From assembly GCA_012184525.1 (NCBI GenBank), contig WOFQ01000057.1, forward strand, positions 62,001 through 126,000: a stretch of DNA of 64,000 bases, written 5' to 3'. The notes under the pieces were generated by a model. It had not been told where the DNA came from, did not search any database, and saw only the letters and a program-made list of their open reading frames with translations. The stretch is from Xenoacremonium recifei (lineage: Eukaryota; Ascomycota; Sordariomycetes; Hypocreales; Nectriaceae). A program made the translations under genes and the position numbers. Of this stretch, positions 46,760 to 56,640 are shown piece after piece (position 1 is the stretch's first letter; each line of letters begins with the position of its first letter).

Positions 46760-47828
46760 ATGGAGCTCACTCTTGGACTTTCCTCGTCACAGATCATTAA
46801 GAACAATGTGGCTCCAAAATTCACCAAAGAGAATAAAATATCGGCCATTGCCTCGACCCGCAAGACATGGGCTGTAAAATATCGACAGGACGCTGAATCG
46901 ATTCTTGCCGATGCTGGCGACAGCGTCGATTGGGCTGAGATTACGATCCCTTTACGAGATGGTGCCTCAAACCGCGCTATTGTAACTCGCCCAAAGAAGC
47001 CGATGAGTCCTCTCCGTCCGCTGGTTGTCATTATCCATGGAGGCGGCTTTTGCTTCGGCAGTGCAGAAATGGAGGCACCGTTGTGCATTCGCTCGACGGA
47101 AGCGTATAGCTGCGTCTGTGTTAGCCTTGAGTATCGTCTGGCTCCAGAAAATAAGTTTCCCACAGCATTTGAAGACGTCTGGGGCTCTATCGAATGGGTA
47201 AGACTGAAACTTCGTGAGCTTATATTTGTGGATTGGGAACAATATGTTGATTGATTTGATTGATTAGCTATCAGTCAATAGCTCAACCATTGGAGCTGAT
47301 CCTTCAATGGGATTCATCCTTGGAGGCACCTCGGCAGGAGGTCAGATTACTGCTGCCCTGTCGCATCGAGCACGGGACGTCAATTTGTACCCTCCACTGA
47401 CTGGTATATATCTGAACGTTCCTGGTCTGTTAGATCCAACAGCCGTACCGGAAGACCTTCGATCTATGTACCAAAGCCGTAGTCAGAACGGAGGCAATTT
47501 GTTGCTCAGTTCGGCATCAGTGGCTATGTACGACCAGGCTTTTGAGCCCGACAAGAGATCGCAGATATGGAGTCCTATAAATTGGGCTACTGGACACGCC
47601 GATTTGCCTCCCACCTACTTTCAGGTCTGCGGCGGAGATATCCTCAGAGATGAGGCTTTAATATACGAAAGGATTCTCAGATTGAATCACGGTATCAAGA
47701 CGAAGATTGATGTATATTCTGGGCTGCCTCATGTATTTTGGGTCAATTTTCCCCAACTTTCAGCGTCGCGAAGGTTCCTTACCGATGCCGTAAGAGGTGT
47801 TGGGTGGCTTCTAGAGCAGACGCCCTAA
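46760..47828 (+). CDS. Alpha/beta-hydrolase (HSL-family esterase/lipase)
   Basis: About 332 residues; exons 46760-47197 and 47268-47828. The oxyanion-hole motif HGGGFCFGS starts at about residue 93. The nucleophile elbow GGTSAGG places Ser near 168. The acid is in CGGDILRDEA and the histidine in GLPHVF. This is the hormone-sensitive-lipase (family IV) carboxylesterase arrangement, and YRLAPENKFPTAFED is also characteristic. No signal peptide is evident, so it is probably intracellular. It lies directly downstream of the BVMO; together they could convert a ketone into an acid plus an alcohol. Confidence 0.9.
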
Positions 47829-48119
47829 AATGTTGGTAGAGCGGAACACCTGCTGATGCGTTGACTGGTGGATGTTTCGCCGAACAATTCCGGGCTATAG
47901 GGAGCGTGTGCTCTTAGAGGGACTGGCTGCGCTAGATAGGCACTGAAGGCCTAAACCTGTGGGCGGTTCCCGTCTGCCGGAATCCGGCTTCCGGACCAGG
48001 CAGGGAATTAGCTTGTGGAAGCCCAGGGCCGTTTCGATGATAACATAATCTAGATAAAGGCAATTGCAACAGTCGCTTTGATCCCTAACTTGGTCATGCT
48101 TGCATAAAAACTGCTTACA
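47829..48119. promoter_or_regulatory. MDR promoter with exact CGGANTCCG
   Basis: 291 bases. CGGAATCCG at 47978-47986 is followed after two bases by TTCCGGA at 47989-47995, about 135 bases before the MDR ATG. Confidence 0.55.
47978..47986. promoter_or_regulatory. CGGANTCCG palindrome, copy 4
   Basis: Exact CGGAATCCG with TTCCGGA two bases downstream, in the MDR-reductase promoter. Confidence 0.55.
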
Positions 48120-49277
48120 ATGGTGTCCAATAAGTCAGTGGTATTCGCAAAGATCCCTTCCGGAATTCCTGTCGCAGGAGAGCATCTCAAGGTTGAGGAG
48201 GGTGACTTCGATCTTAACCAACAGCCTGGTCCCGGCGGACTCACAGCAAAGGTCATATACGCTTCTCTGGAGCCTGCACTTCGGTTTCAATTTGTAAGTC
48301 CGGATGCTCCAAGAGAGTTTCCTCCACTGCCTTTAGGAAGTGTGGTTTGCAATTCTGCCATTATTGAAGTCCTTAAAGCAGACGAAGATTGTAGCCTTTT
48401 GCCTGGCCAGTATTTGATTGGGAATGCTCCATTTCAGCAATACATTGCAGTCTGCTCAGGCGACATCACCAAGTTCCAGCTGGTTCAAAATCCCCTGGGC
48501 CTTGACTTGAAGTACTTTCTGGGACCCCTTGGAGTGTCTGGCTTTACTGCCTATGCAGCGTTCTACGAAGTGGTGAAGCCAATTAAGGGGCAAATAATAT
48601 TCATCTCTGCTGCGAGTGGTGCTGTCGGGCAGCTGGTTGGACAATTGGCACTCCGCGAAGGTCTCACGGTGATCGCCAGCGTTGGTAGTGAGACCAAGCT
48701 GAAGGTCGTCACCCAAGATTTGGGCTTTCATTACGGCATAAACTATAAGGCTACTGATGTCTTACAAGAGCTAAAGAGATTGGCACCGAATGGTATTGAC
48801 GGTGAGTATGATTTTGAATCTTCGACGCTCTTCATGCAATATTTAATTTGGCTGTTTGTAGTATACTTCGATAATGTGGGAGGATCGCAACTGGAGGCTG
48901 CAATTCATGCTTTGAAACCTCACGGGCGCATAGGTCTGTTAGACTTGTCATAATCACACTGAAGTAGCGACACTAATGTTTAAACCAAAGTTGCTTGCGG
49001 CTATGCGTCACAATATAATAGTGATCCCGAATCACAATACGGAATCAAGAACACAGGCAAGCTAGTTATGAAAGAGATTACCTGGCGGGGGTTTCTCGCC
49101 CACAATCATGTTGAAAAGTACGGCGAAGAGCACCGAGAGAACATGCAGCAGTGGATTAGCGAGGGAGAAATACGTCCTGTTCTTGACGTGACTAGGGGCA
49201 TTGAGAACGGAGCTACAGCTCTTGTGAAGTTGTTCAAGGGTGAGAACGTTGGGAAGTCAATCTTGAGCCTGGAGTAA
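48120..49277 (+). CDS. MDR-family NADPH-dependent alkenal/enone reductase
   Basis: About 346 residues; exons 48120-48801, 48862-48933, 48991-49277 (third-exon acceptor is AAG). Zinc-independent medium-chain dehydrogenase/reductase of the leukotriene-B4-dehydrogenase/double-bond-reductase type: VSGFTAYAAFYEV, the nucleotide motif SAASGAVGQLVGQLA, VYFDNVGG, and a C-terminal ENGATALVKLFKGENVGKSIL. No catalytic or structural zinc cysteine set is visible. Such enzymes reduce an alpha,beta-unsaturated carbonyl with NADPH. It is in line with the BVMO and esterase. Confidence 0.88.
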
Positions 49278-49824
49278 CTTAACCTGGTTTGACGGGACAA
49301 AATTACCTATGGGTGTAATTTATAATGTAAATATCAATAAAAATATCGAATATTCTTCTGCTTCACGTCGCATCATGATTCTCCTATGGTTTATTCTTGG
49401 TAAGGAAATCTAGTAGTATATAGAGACTACACATTCCAACGGATAGGGTCTTCGCCAGAGCTCAAAGATGTCGGGTTTGAGACAAATCATGTATTCCCCA
49501 TCGGAGCTCGCCGACTTTGACTACTTTTCTACTATAATCTGGCCATTCTAGTTGGCAGAGATATTGATAAGACGGAATCCGAACTTCCGGAACATCGGTG
49601 GGTTTCGGGCTTCCGCGTCTCCCCTCCGACTTGTTGGCTAATATGCCCGGTTCAGAGTGCAATTGCACTATAGTGAATGGATTGAATTGGCACTGGAATT
49701 AAAGACTGATTTGGACGAAGCTGTTAATTCAAGAATTGACAATCCTTACGTCAGTTGTAAGATCCTGCCAAGCGACACACCTTTGGTAAAGTAGGACTCT
49801 CGATTTTTCTACTCGTTTGCTACT
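49278..49824. promoter_or_regulatory. Cupin promoter with exact CGGANTCCG
   Basis: 547 bases. CGGAATCCG at 49573-49581, then TTCCGGA at 49585-49591, about 245 bases before the cupin ATG. Frames in this region are not supported. Confidence 0.55.
49573..49581. promoter_or_regulatory. CGGANTCCG palindrome, copy 5
   Basis: Exact CGGAATCCG with TTCCGGA three bases downstream, in the bicupin promoter. Confidence 0.55.
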
Positions 49825-50921
49825 ATGGCTCTACCTCGTGTTTCGTCCCCTCGTACAGATGGAGGAAGCTACATAGTCAGCCGTATGGATGGCGAAATCA
49901 TTACCCTCCCGGGTTTGATGGGCGCGTTCCGATTCTATGCTTCACAGAAACAGACCGACGATAGGATGACAGTATTTGGCTGGGACGGGCCGTTCTCAAA
50001 CACGCAGGGATTTCATCACCATAAAATTACCCATGATTGTTTCCTACTCACTGAGGGCACAATGAAGGTGTGGTGCAAAGACCAATGTCGCATCATGGGG
50101 CCAGGAGACTTCGCCTATGTGCCTCCTGTAAGTGCCAATGCGCCAGGCCAGACTACCTAGCTAACATCCCCACAAAGAATGTTCTACATAAGCCTCTTCC
50201 GCTTGGGCCGATCACCAAAGTGATGCCATTGATTACTCCGGCTCATTGGGTCGATTTTTTCCGAGCCTTCGCAGACCCATTCGACGGTCTCATGTTCAAT
50301 GAGAACGACGACCAGGATATTCTCAAGGCTCTGAACGAGCGTCTGGGAGTTGATGCAGCAGGAGAGCGTTACGATAACTATCCCGAGGTGGTAGAAAATC
50401 CCGCTGAGCCAACACCTTGGACTGAAGCTGATGAAGTTCTCCCTGACGGCTGTGAGCCCTACTACCTCAAGTGGAACAAGGGACCAAAGTGGGTGCTTGG
50501 TGGTGTTAGTTCCAGGCCTTTCATCACTACCAAACAAAGTCAGGGGAAATTTGCCATCTCCAGCATTGAATCGTCCAGCATATACGGCTCCTCCGTTTTC
50601 TCGCGTCAGATGTCATTCCCGAACACGCACCACTGCCTCGTGTTGCTAGACGGTATCTTCTCGTTCACTTTGGGAGACGAGGCTGCTGTTGACGCATATG
50701 CGGGAGATGTGGTCTTCATCACGAAGAAGCAGTCTTTCTCAATGGAGTTTAAAACCAAATACTGTCGCTTGTGGAGCTATACAAGTAGCGATGGCATTGA
50801 GGCAATTATCCACGAGGCAGGAGTCCGTGACAAGAACGTGGCTTTGCCCGATCAGGCCTTCACTGTGGATGAAGGACATGTTGAAGAAGCTTGCAAAAGG
50901 CTCGGTGTTGAGCTTAAGTAG
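49825..50921 (+). CDS. Bicupin dioxygenase-like protein (quercetinase-related)
   Basis: About 348 residues; exons 49825-50127 and 50178-50921 (AAG acceptor). The N-terminal cupin shows FHHHKITHDCFLLTEG then MGPGDFAYVPPNVLH. This fits the two cupin motifs of fungal quercetin 2,3-dioxygenases, except that the metal-ligand glutamate position of HxHx4E is aspartate. Two or three histidines plus the histidine of NVLH remain available for a metal. A second, weaker cupin follows (SFPNTHHCLVLLDGIFSF, YAGDVVFITKKQS), and the length matches bicupin quercetinases. No signal peptide is visible, unlike secreted quercetinases, so the substrate may be an intracellular intermediate. Ring cleavage or another oxygenation is inferred. 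Confidence 0.8.
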
Positions 50922-51105
50922 ATCTATAGGCAATTGATGAGGTTACAATTTTAAAGAATACGTGCGCACCATAGCAGTTGAGAAAATATCTGAAGGCGAG
51001 ACCGTTTATAAATTGAAGAGTTGCGTGACCCCAGGTGTTGTAGTATTGGATTGCAAGAACCGAGTTCAGCTTTCATTCGTCGTGTCATTATCTAAGCCCA
51101 GTCCA

Positions 51106-52003
51106 TTAACTAACCCAGCCCCCGTCTAGTGAATACAGAGTTCCAGTGGCAAAGGAGCTTTCAGGACCAAGCAGAAAGCTAATAATACCTGCCATCTCCT
51201 CAGGCTGAGCGAGCCGTTTAAACAGTTGTGTAGAAAGGACTTTCTGCCGATCTTCCTCGCTATGGATTCTCTGTTGAACTAGAATGGAGTCCACACGACC
51301 ACTGTCATTCCTGTCAGTGTGTCTGTCCGTGCTTCAAGTCCAAAAAAGGGAATACTTACGGACAAACAGCATTGATGCGAATATTTCTTTCGGCATTCTC
51401 CCTTGCAGCTACTTTTGTCAAAGCCACAACACCATGTTTTGAGGCACAGTACGCTGCCAACAAGGGAATAGCTGTAATTCCCAGAGCACTAGCGATATTC
51501 ACGATGCTTGCTCCGCCCTTGACTACTTTTAGTTGCGCACGTAAACAGTTTCTCATCCCACAGAGGTTGACGCTGATGACTTTGTCAAAATCCTCATCCT
51601 CGACCTCAGTGATCGGGCACAAGGGACCATTTCCAACACCTATTCATTCGTCAGAAGGCCCGAAAATGCGAGAACTTTAACAGATTCCACAGTAGCCTGA
51701 AGGCTGTAACTCACCTGCATTGTTGACACAGCCGTCAATTCTGCCAAATTCTGAAACAGTTTTACTGATCCAGCTATCAACGCTGTGCCGTTTCGAAACG
51801 TCTACCACTGTTTGAGTGATGATGGCGTCCGGAAATTCTTTCTTTAGCGCACGATAACTTTCATCAAGTATGTCTGACATCACATCTGACATGGCAACGA
51901 TTGCTCCGCGAGGCAGAAGATATTTCACTGTAGCAAATCCGATGCCCCGAGCCGCACCGGTCACTGTAATAACCTTATTTGCAAAGGGTTTGGGGTCGGC
52001 CAT
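51106..52003 (-). CDS. Short-chain dehydrogenase/reductase (cluster, SDR-2)
   Basis: About 254 residues; exons 52003-51715, 51639-51360, 51301-51106. Cofactor motif VTGAARGIG near residues 14-22, NNAG at the exon 1/2 junction, catalytic serine region NIASALG, Tyr/Lys in YCASK, and the C-terminal GTLYSLDGGWVS that closes many 250-residue SDRs. The acidic residue after beta2 (MSDV) suggests NAD preference. It is divergent from the transaldolase-family gene, sharing a 447-base promoter. Confidence 0.88.
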
Positions 52004-52450
52004 TTTCGTTGTGGTGCGCCGTTGGCTGATCGAGGCTGCTTTGGCTAATGAGCTTGCACTTCACAACCTTGAACCTCTTATCAGTCTGATGTTGACATAC
52101 GATTAACCGTACATCACACTTTCCTTCACCTTCCGGATCGCATATATCATCATGGTAGTAATTGGTGGAAGCCTTTCCGTTCGGTAACCGGGTAAACATG
52201 CCCTTTCGGCCCAACATCCGCTCCCGGCACTTCGCGAAATTTCGGCCTCCGCTCGGATTCCAAGGAGAAGCAACCAATCACTACCAGCCAGTCAGACCTT
52301 AGTCTTTTTGGTAACATGTGATACTTTTAATACGGTTCATGTCAGTTACAGTAACTGTGATACACGATAAGCAGCCGTATCATCCTTCGAACTTGGTGTT
52401 CCTTTATCTTGCTCTCTGTCGATCTTTGCCTAGAGTTAGGTTGATACACC
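52004..52450. promoter_or_regulatory. Divergent SDR/transaldolase promoter with near-match CGGATTCCA
   Basis: CGGATTCCA at 52254-52262 is the same one-mismatch variant found in the P450/SDR promoter. Several further CGG/CCG triplets lie between 52205 and 52255. Confidence 0.45.
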
Positions 52451-53819
52451 ATGCAAAAAACGCTTCTCGAGCAGCTCGAAGAGCACATCAATATTGATGT
52501 CGACTCGCTTGATCTTGACTTCATCAAATCTATGCCGAGGAAATTCCATGACCAGACCTCTAACCAGCAGCTCGTCCACGAGGCTCTCACCTCCCCCGAA
52601 AACGCCGATGTTGTCCAAAGTACTATAGAGGAGCTAAAGGGCCAACCTTGGGATAATGTCTATGTCACGGCTGTGAATAGAAGTCTACTATACGATTGGT
52701 CCTCTGTAAGCTAACCCGTGCTAGCTAGCTAGAATTGCGGCGAGAGTTGCCCCCTTCATCACAGGCATCTGCCTTATTCAAACCTCTCCATCCCGCGCTT
52801 ACGATAAAGAATACATATTATTCGATGCACGTCGACGAAATGAAGCCTACGTAAAGGCCGGCATTCCTACGTACGTTTTCTTTTTATTCCCTTGCATTTC
52901 TTCTTCAAAATCGGAATCTCCTCATTACTGACATGCCCTGCAGTGATCGAATCGCAATCAAGATTGCAATGACATCGGCGGGCGCTCAAGCAGCTAGAAT
53001 TCTCTCTGAAGAGGGTATCAAGACCTTGGGCACAACTTTATTCTCTGTTCCACAGGCTCTTGCTGCGTCTCAAGCGGGAATGTATGCTATATCAAACTAC
53101 TTTAATGGTACTTTCCAGCTCTTTTTTCATCAAAATTACCTCCATGAAACTTCTAACTGGATTATAGAGCCTAAAGCCAGCACGGAAATAGGAGTGTGGC
53201 CAGACGTGGCCGAGCCTACTAGGGATCATCCCATGGCTGCAAGACATCTTCTCATCCGTCAAGCTTATAATATTCTCAAGGAACGCACCGGAAAGAAGCA
53301 GCCCCAGATGAAGACAGCAGCGTACGTATCTAGTAGCATCAGCCGGCCCTCACCGACTAAAACCCCAATCTCTATAGATTCCTAAGCTCTCGGGAGGCAA
53401 TGGCTTCGGTGGTCCTTGGAGCCGATCATGTCACTATGAGGAGCCAGCTTCTGGAAGATCTGGCGTCTGCAAAGCAATTGCCCAAGTATGAGAAAGGCCT
53501 CTGGAAAGTCCCTATTCGTGACCAAGTTGTTAGACCCGGTTTCGCGTGGGAAGACTGGAAGCCACCCTTGGAGGACGAGACCAAAGAAATGATAGCAAGG
53601 GTGGTCGATGGGACCGGCGTTGGTCAAATTCACTCTCTCGATGAGGACTACCTTGCCGCTGGTGTCCTTGACCGGTACAACAATGAAGATGCGATGACAG
53701 GTCCTCGGATCCAGGAAGCCCTGAAACGGTTTAGCTTTTGGGAGAATGAAAGCAAAGTCTTTATTGAGAGTTTGCAAGGGAACTCCATCTCAACAAGATT
53801 TGAAACAACTACAGATTGA
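52451..53819 (+). CDS. Transaldolase-family protein
   Basis: About 375 residues; exons 52451-52672, 52725-52870, 52944-53107, 53168-53321, 53378-53819. The conserved N-terminal DxxxxDxxFIKSMPRKFHDQTSNQ phrase is a transaldolase feature, and LIQTSPSRAYDKE is the next block. IAIKIAMTSAG carries the lysine that forms the Schiff base with the sugar in true transaldolases. The first intron is uncertain; 52673-52724 fits frame and branch site, but an alternative is possible. It is not the housekeeping pentose-phosphate enzyme in its context, and more likely performs an aldol or retro-aldol reaction within the cluster. That role is inferred. Confidence 0.75.
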
Positions 53820-54406
53820 ATTCACAAAAGAAATAAATTTAGACAAAGGAAGAGAAATAAATTGAATATTCGGACTTCTCTGCGCCATGCAACCTTCGTG
53901 TAGTTGACAGTCCCCCATTCCATAGACCAAAGGTTCCCATGCCACTTATTTCCTGTCCTCCGGCTTTGAGCTTTCGAGCAGATCCTATCAATACCTGACG
54001 GCCGCACGTTATCAACTGGAAACTGCTATCTTGAAGACAGCGATTATGAGTGGTTCATTGGCTTGTATTTGCGAAGCCGCAAGAAGATCTTAGAGACTAA
54101 CCCGAATCCGCCCCGGATCTGTCCAGAGTGGTTCCGTTCCGGCCGGAAACCGAATTGCCCCCGCACTCCGGGTTAGCTGCTGTTGGCTTATCACCAGCCC
54201 TCTGAGGCTAACCAACCGAACGAACCCCTTTCACCTTTGACCGATAATGTCAAGTTAGAAGGATATATACAAGCCGGACACCGCGCGGAGGCGGTGGACG
54301 TGAGTCTGAGTTTCGTCCAGATCCTGTCTGGTGCATGAGTAATAGCACGAGCTCACTTTCCGCGCAAGACTTGGGTGTTTAGCAGGCACCCCTTTTGAGA
54401 TCCATC
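53820..54406. promoter_or_regulatory. Permease promoter with CGG palindromes
   Basis: 587 bases. CCGAATCCG at 54102-54110 is one mismatch from CGGANTCCG, and a perfect 12-base palindrome TTCCGGCCGGAA lies at 54137-54148, about 260 bases before the permease ATG. No gene is seen. Confidence 0.5.
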
Positions 54407-56418
54407 ATGTCTTCTACCGGATTACCTACGGATGGAAGAGCAAGCAAGGGGAAAGATGGTGGCCTTGTCTCTCGGAACGAAAGTATCGCGTCTGGTAATG
54501 TCATAGACGTTGCTGAACGTGGGCCGCAGGATGACAAGCCGGACGTCCTCCACAAGCGGTACAATTTCACGACACTTGTTTCCATGTTCATTGCACTCAG
54601 CGCGGGTGTAAGTCAACACATCAAAGGGAATCAGGCTGTCTAAATAATAAACACTAATGGGCTCCGCAGTGGGAATCTATTATCGTATCCCTCTATCAAG
54701 TTCTACTCGGTGGAGGCCCTTCAGTACTATTCTGGGGCTACATCATCTCGTCAATAGGTGCAATCTGTACCACTTGCTCATTGGCTGAGTATGCCAGGTA
54801 AACTGAGTTCTCAATCCCCGTCAGTTCTATGTAGATTGCTGATTGGCCTTTCACAGTATCTGGCCTTCTGCTGCCGGACAGTCCCATTGGACTGTTGCTC
54901 TCGCTCCGACTAAGCTGCAACGTGTCTTGGTATGTATAGCACATTGGGGCCCTTATGTATAGGAAGAAGAGCAAGATGATTAAGAATACATCTCAGGGAT
55001 GGTACGCGGCCTGGATCCTGCTGTGCATGACAGTTTTGTCGTCGATTGGTGCAAACTTTGCATTCGCAATGTCGCTTCAGACCGTCATCGCCATTGCCAA
55101 CCCGGAATATGTTCCTGAAAGATATCAGACATACTTGGTAAGAAACATAAGACACGAGTCGGCAGAGTTTACAAGTAACATTTTTGGCTACAGATCTTTA
55201 TAGCCGTTGTCATACTTGCTATGTTCATCAACATGTTTGTTCCTCGGCTACTTCACCACATCTCCATCTTTGGTAAGCGAGCCCGAGGGTTCTCAGAGCT
55301 TCGCATTAAAAGACGAAAGATTCCTTCTAACCTCAAATCAGGTCTTGTGGTCCATGTTCTAGGATTCTTCGCCATCATAATTACGCTTCTTGCCACAGCG
55401 GAAAAGAACCCGGCCGAGCTTGTTTTCGGCCAGATCCTGGACAACACGGGCTGGGACAGTGACGGAGCAGCTTTCATGGTTGGGATGCTGCCCGGTGCCT
55501 ACGGATTTCTGGCGATTGATTCCACCGCCAGGTTCTCTGAGGAAACGGCCAACCCTAAGAATGTCGTTCCTCGCGCCATGTTCTGGGGAGTTGTGGGGTT
55601 TGTTGCCATCGGTATTCCGTTTGTCCTTGTCATTGCCTTCTGCATGGGTGACCCAGCGGTTCTTCTTGAATCGCCTCTGGTGTCAATGAACCCTCTTGCT
55701 TTGGTGAGTAACACCTCTTATAGAGAGGCTCCTGGCTTTTAACACTGAGTAGATTGTCATCCAGGCTACTGGGTCTAACGCGGCTGGAATTGCGCTCAGT
55801 TGTACCATCATCGTCGTGGCATTCATGTCGGCAGTCGATTGCGTCGGTTGTATCTCGCGAATCGTCATGGCCCAAGCGCGAGATCGTGCTCTGCCCTACG
55901 GCGAACTCCTATCTAAAATTCACCCTCGCTGGAACACCCCAATCCCGGCAATCATTCTCGCTGTTATTCTCGAGTGTGCGGTCGCAGCTATTTACGTGGG
56001 TAACTCCACGGCATACTACGGAATTGCTAGCGGCACTGTCACCATTCAAGTACTAAGCTATTTAATCCCTATCACGCTTCATATGATCTATGGGCGCAAG
56101 CTGAAACTGGAGTACGGGCCCTGGAATCTGGGGAAGTACCGATATTTGATCAACCTCGCTGCCTGGATCATTTACTCGTTTCTCTTTGTAATCATGTCTT
56201 TCCCGACAAGTCTTCCTGTTACTTCAGAGAACATGTACGATTGATCCTCTCATGTCCCGCTGATCTTTGCTAACTCAACTAGGAACTATGCTTCAGCAAT
56301 CGTTGGCGGCGTTTTCCTCGCATCGACCGTCCTATATTTTGTCTGGGGCCGAAAGTACTACTTCGGCCCACTGATTCATCTACAAGGTCTCACTACGGGG
56401 GCAGAAGGAGATATTTAA
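54407..56418 (+). CDS. Amino-acid/GABA/choline-type permease (APC superfamily)
   Basis: About 533 residues, 12 predicted spans; exons 54407-54607, 54670-54797, 54857-54929, 54997-55137, 55194-55272, 55342-55703, 55753-56234, 56283-56418. Features of the fungal GABA/choline permease group are SAGWESIIVSLYQVLLGGGP in span 1, SLAEYASIWPSAAGQSHW, the conserved acidic ERYQTYL segment, GAYGFLAIDSTARFSEETANPKNVVPRAM in span 8 and AFMSAVDCVGCISRIVMAQARDRALP. The intron at 54930-54996 is the least secure; it leaves a short loop before GWYAAW. A plasma-membrane importer of a nitrogenous or acidic substrate. It lies at the edge of the CGGANTCCG cluster and may supply its substrate. Confidence 0.85.
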
Positions 56419-56640
56419 GGGGCAACGCTAAGTCACCGGACTATGCTTGGTTTCTTTAAATTGTCTTTTTCATCTGCTTCGTGTCTATCTCTATATAACG
56501 CTAGCATAATGCAACCGTGAACCCTTTCACCTTGAACGTGTCGGCAATGTTTGGGTATGAGTACACAAAAGAAAGACATCGCCGACAGAAAACAAATAGC
56601 GTAACACCGAGTCGTAATCCTCAGAAGACCCGCGAATATA

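Noticed and set aside
35726..56418. Classical secondary-metabolite cluster with a core synthase
   Set aside because: No PKS, NRPS, terpene cyclase or prenyltransferase motif is seen in any frame, so a catabolic or tailoring role is favoured.
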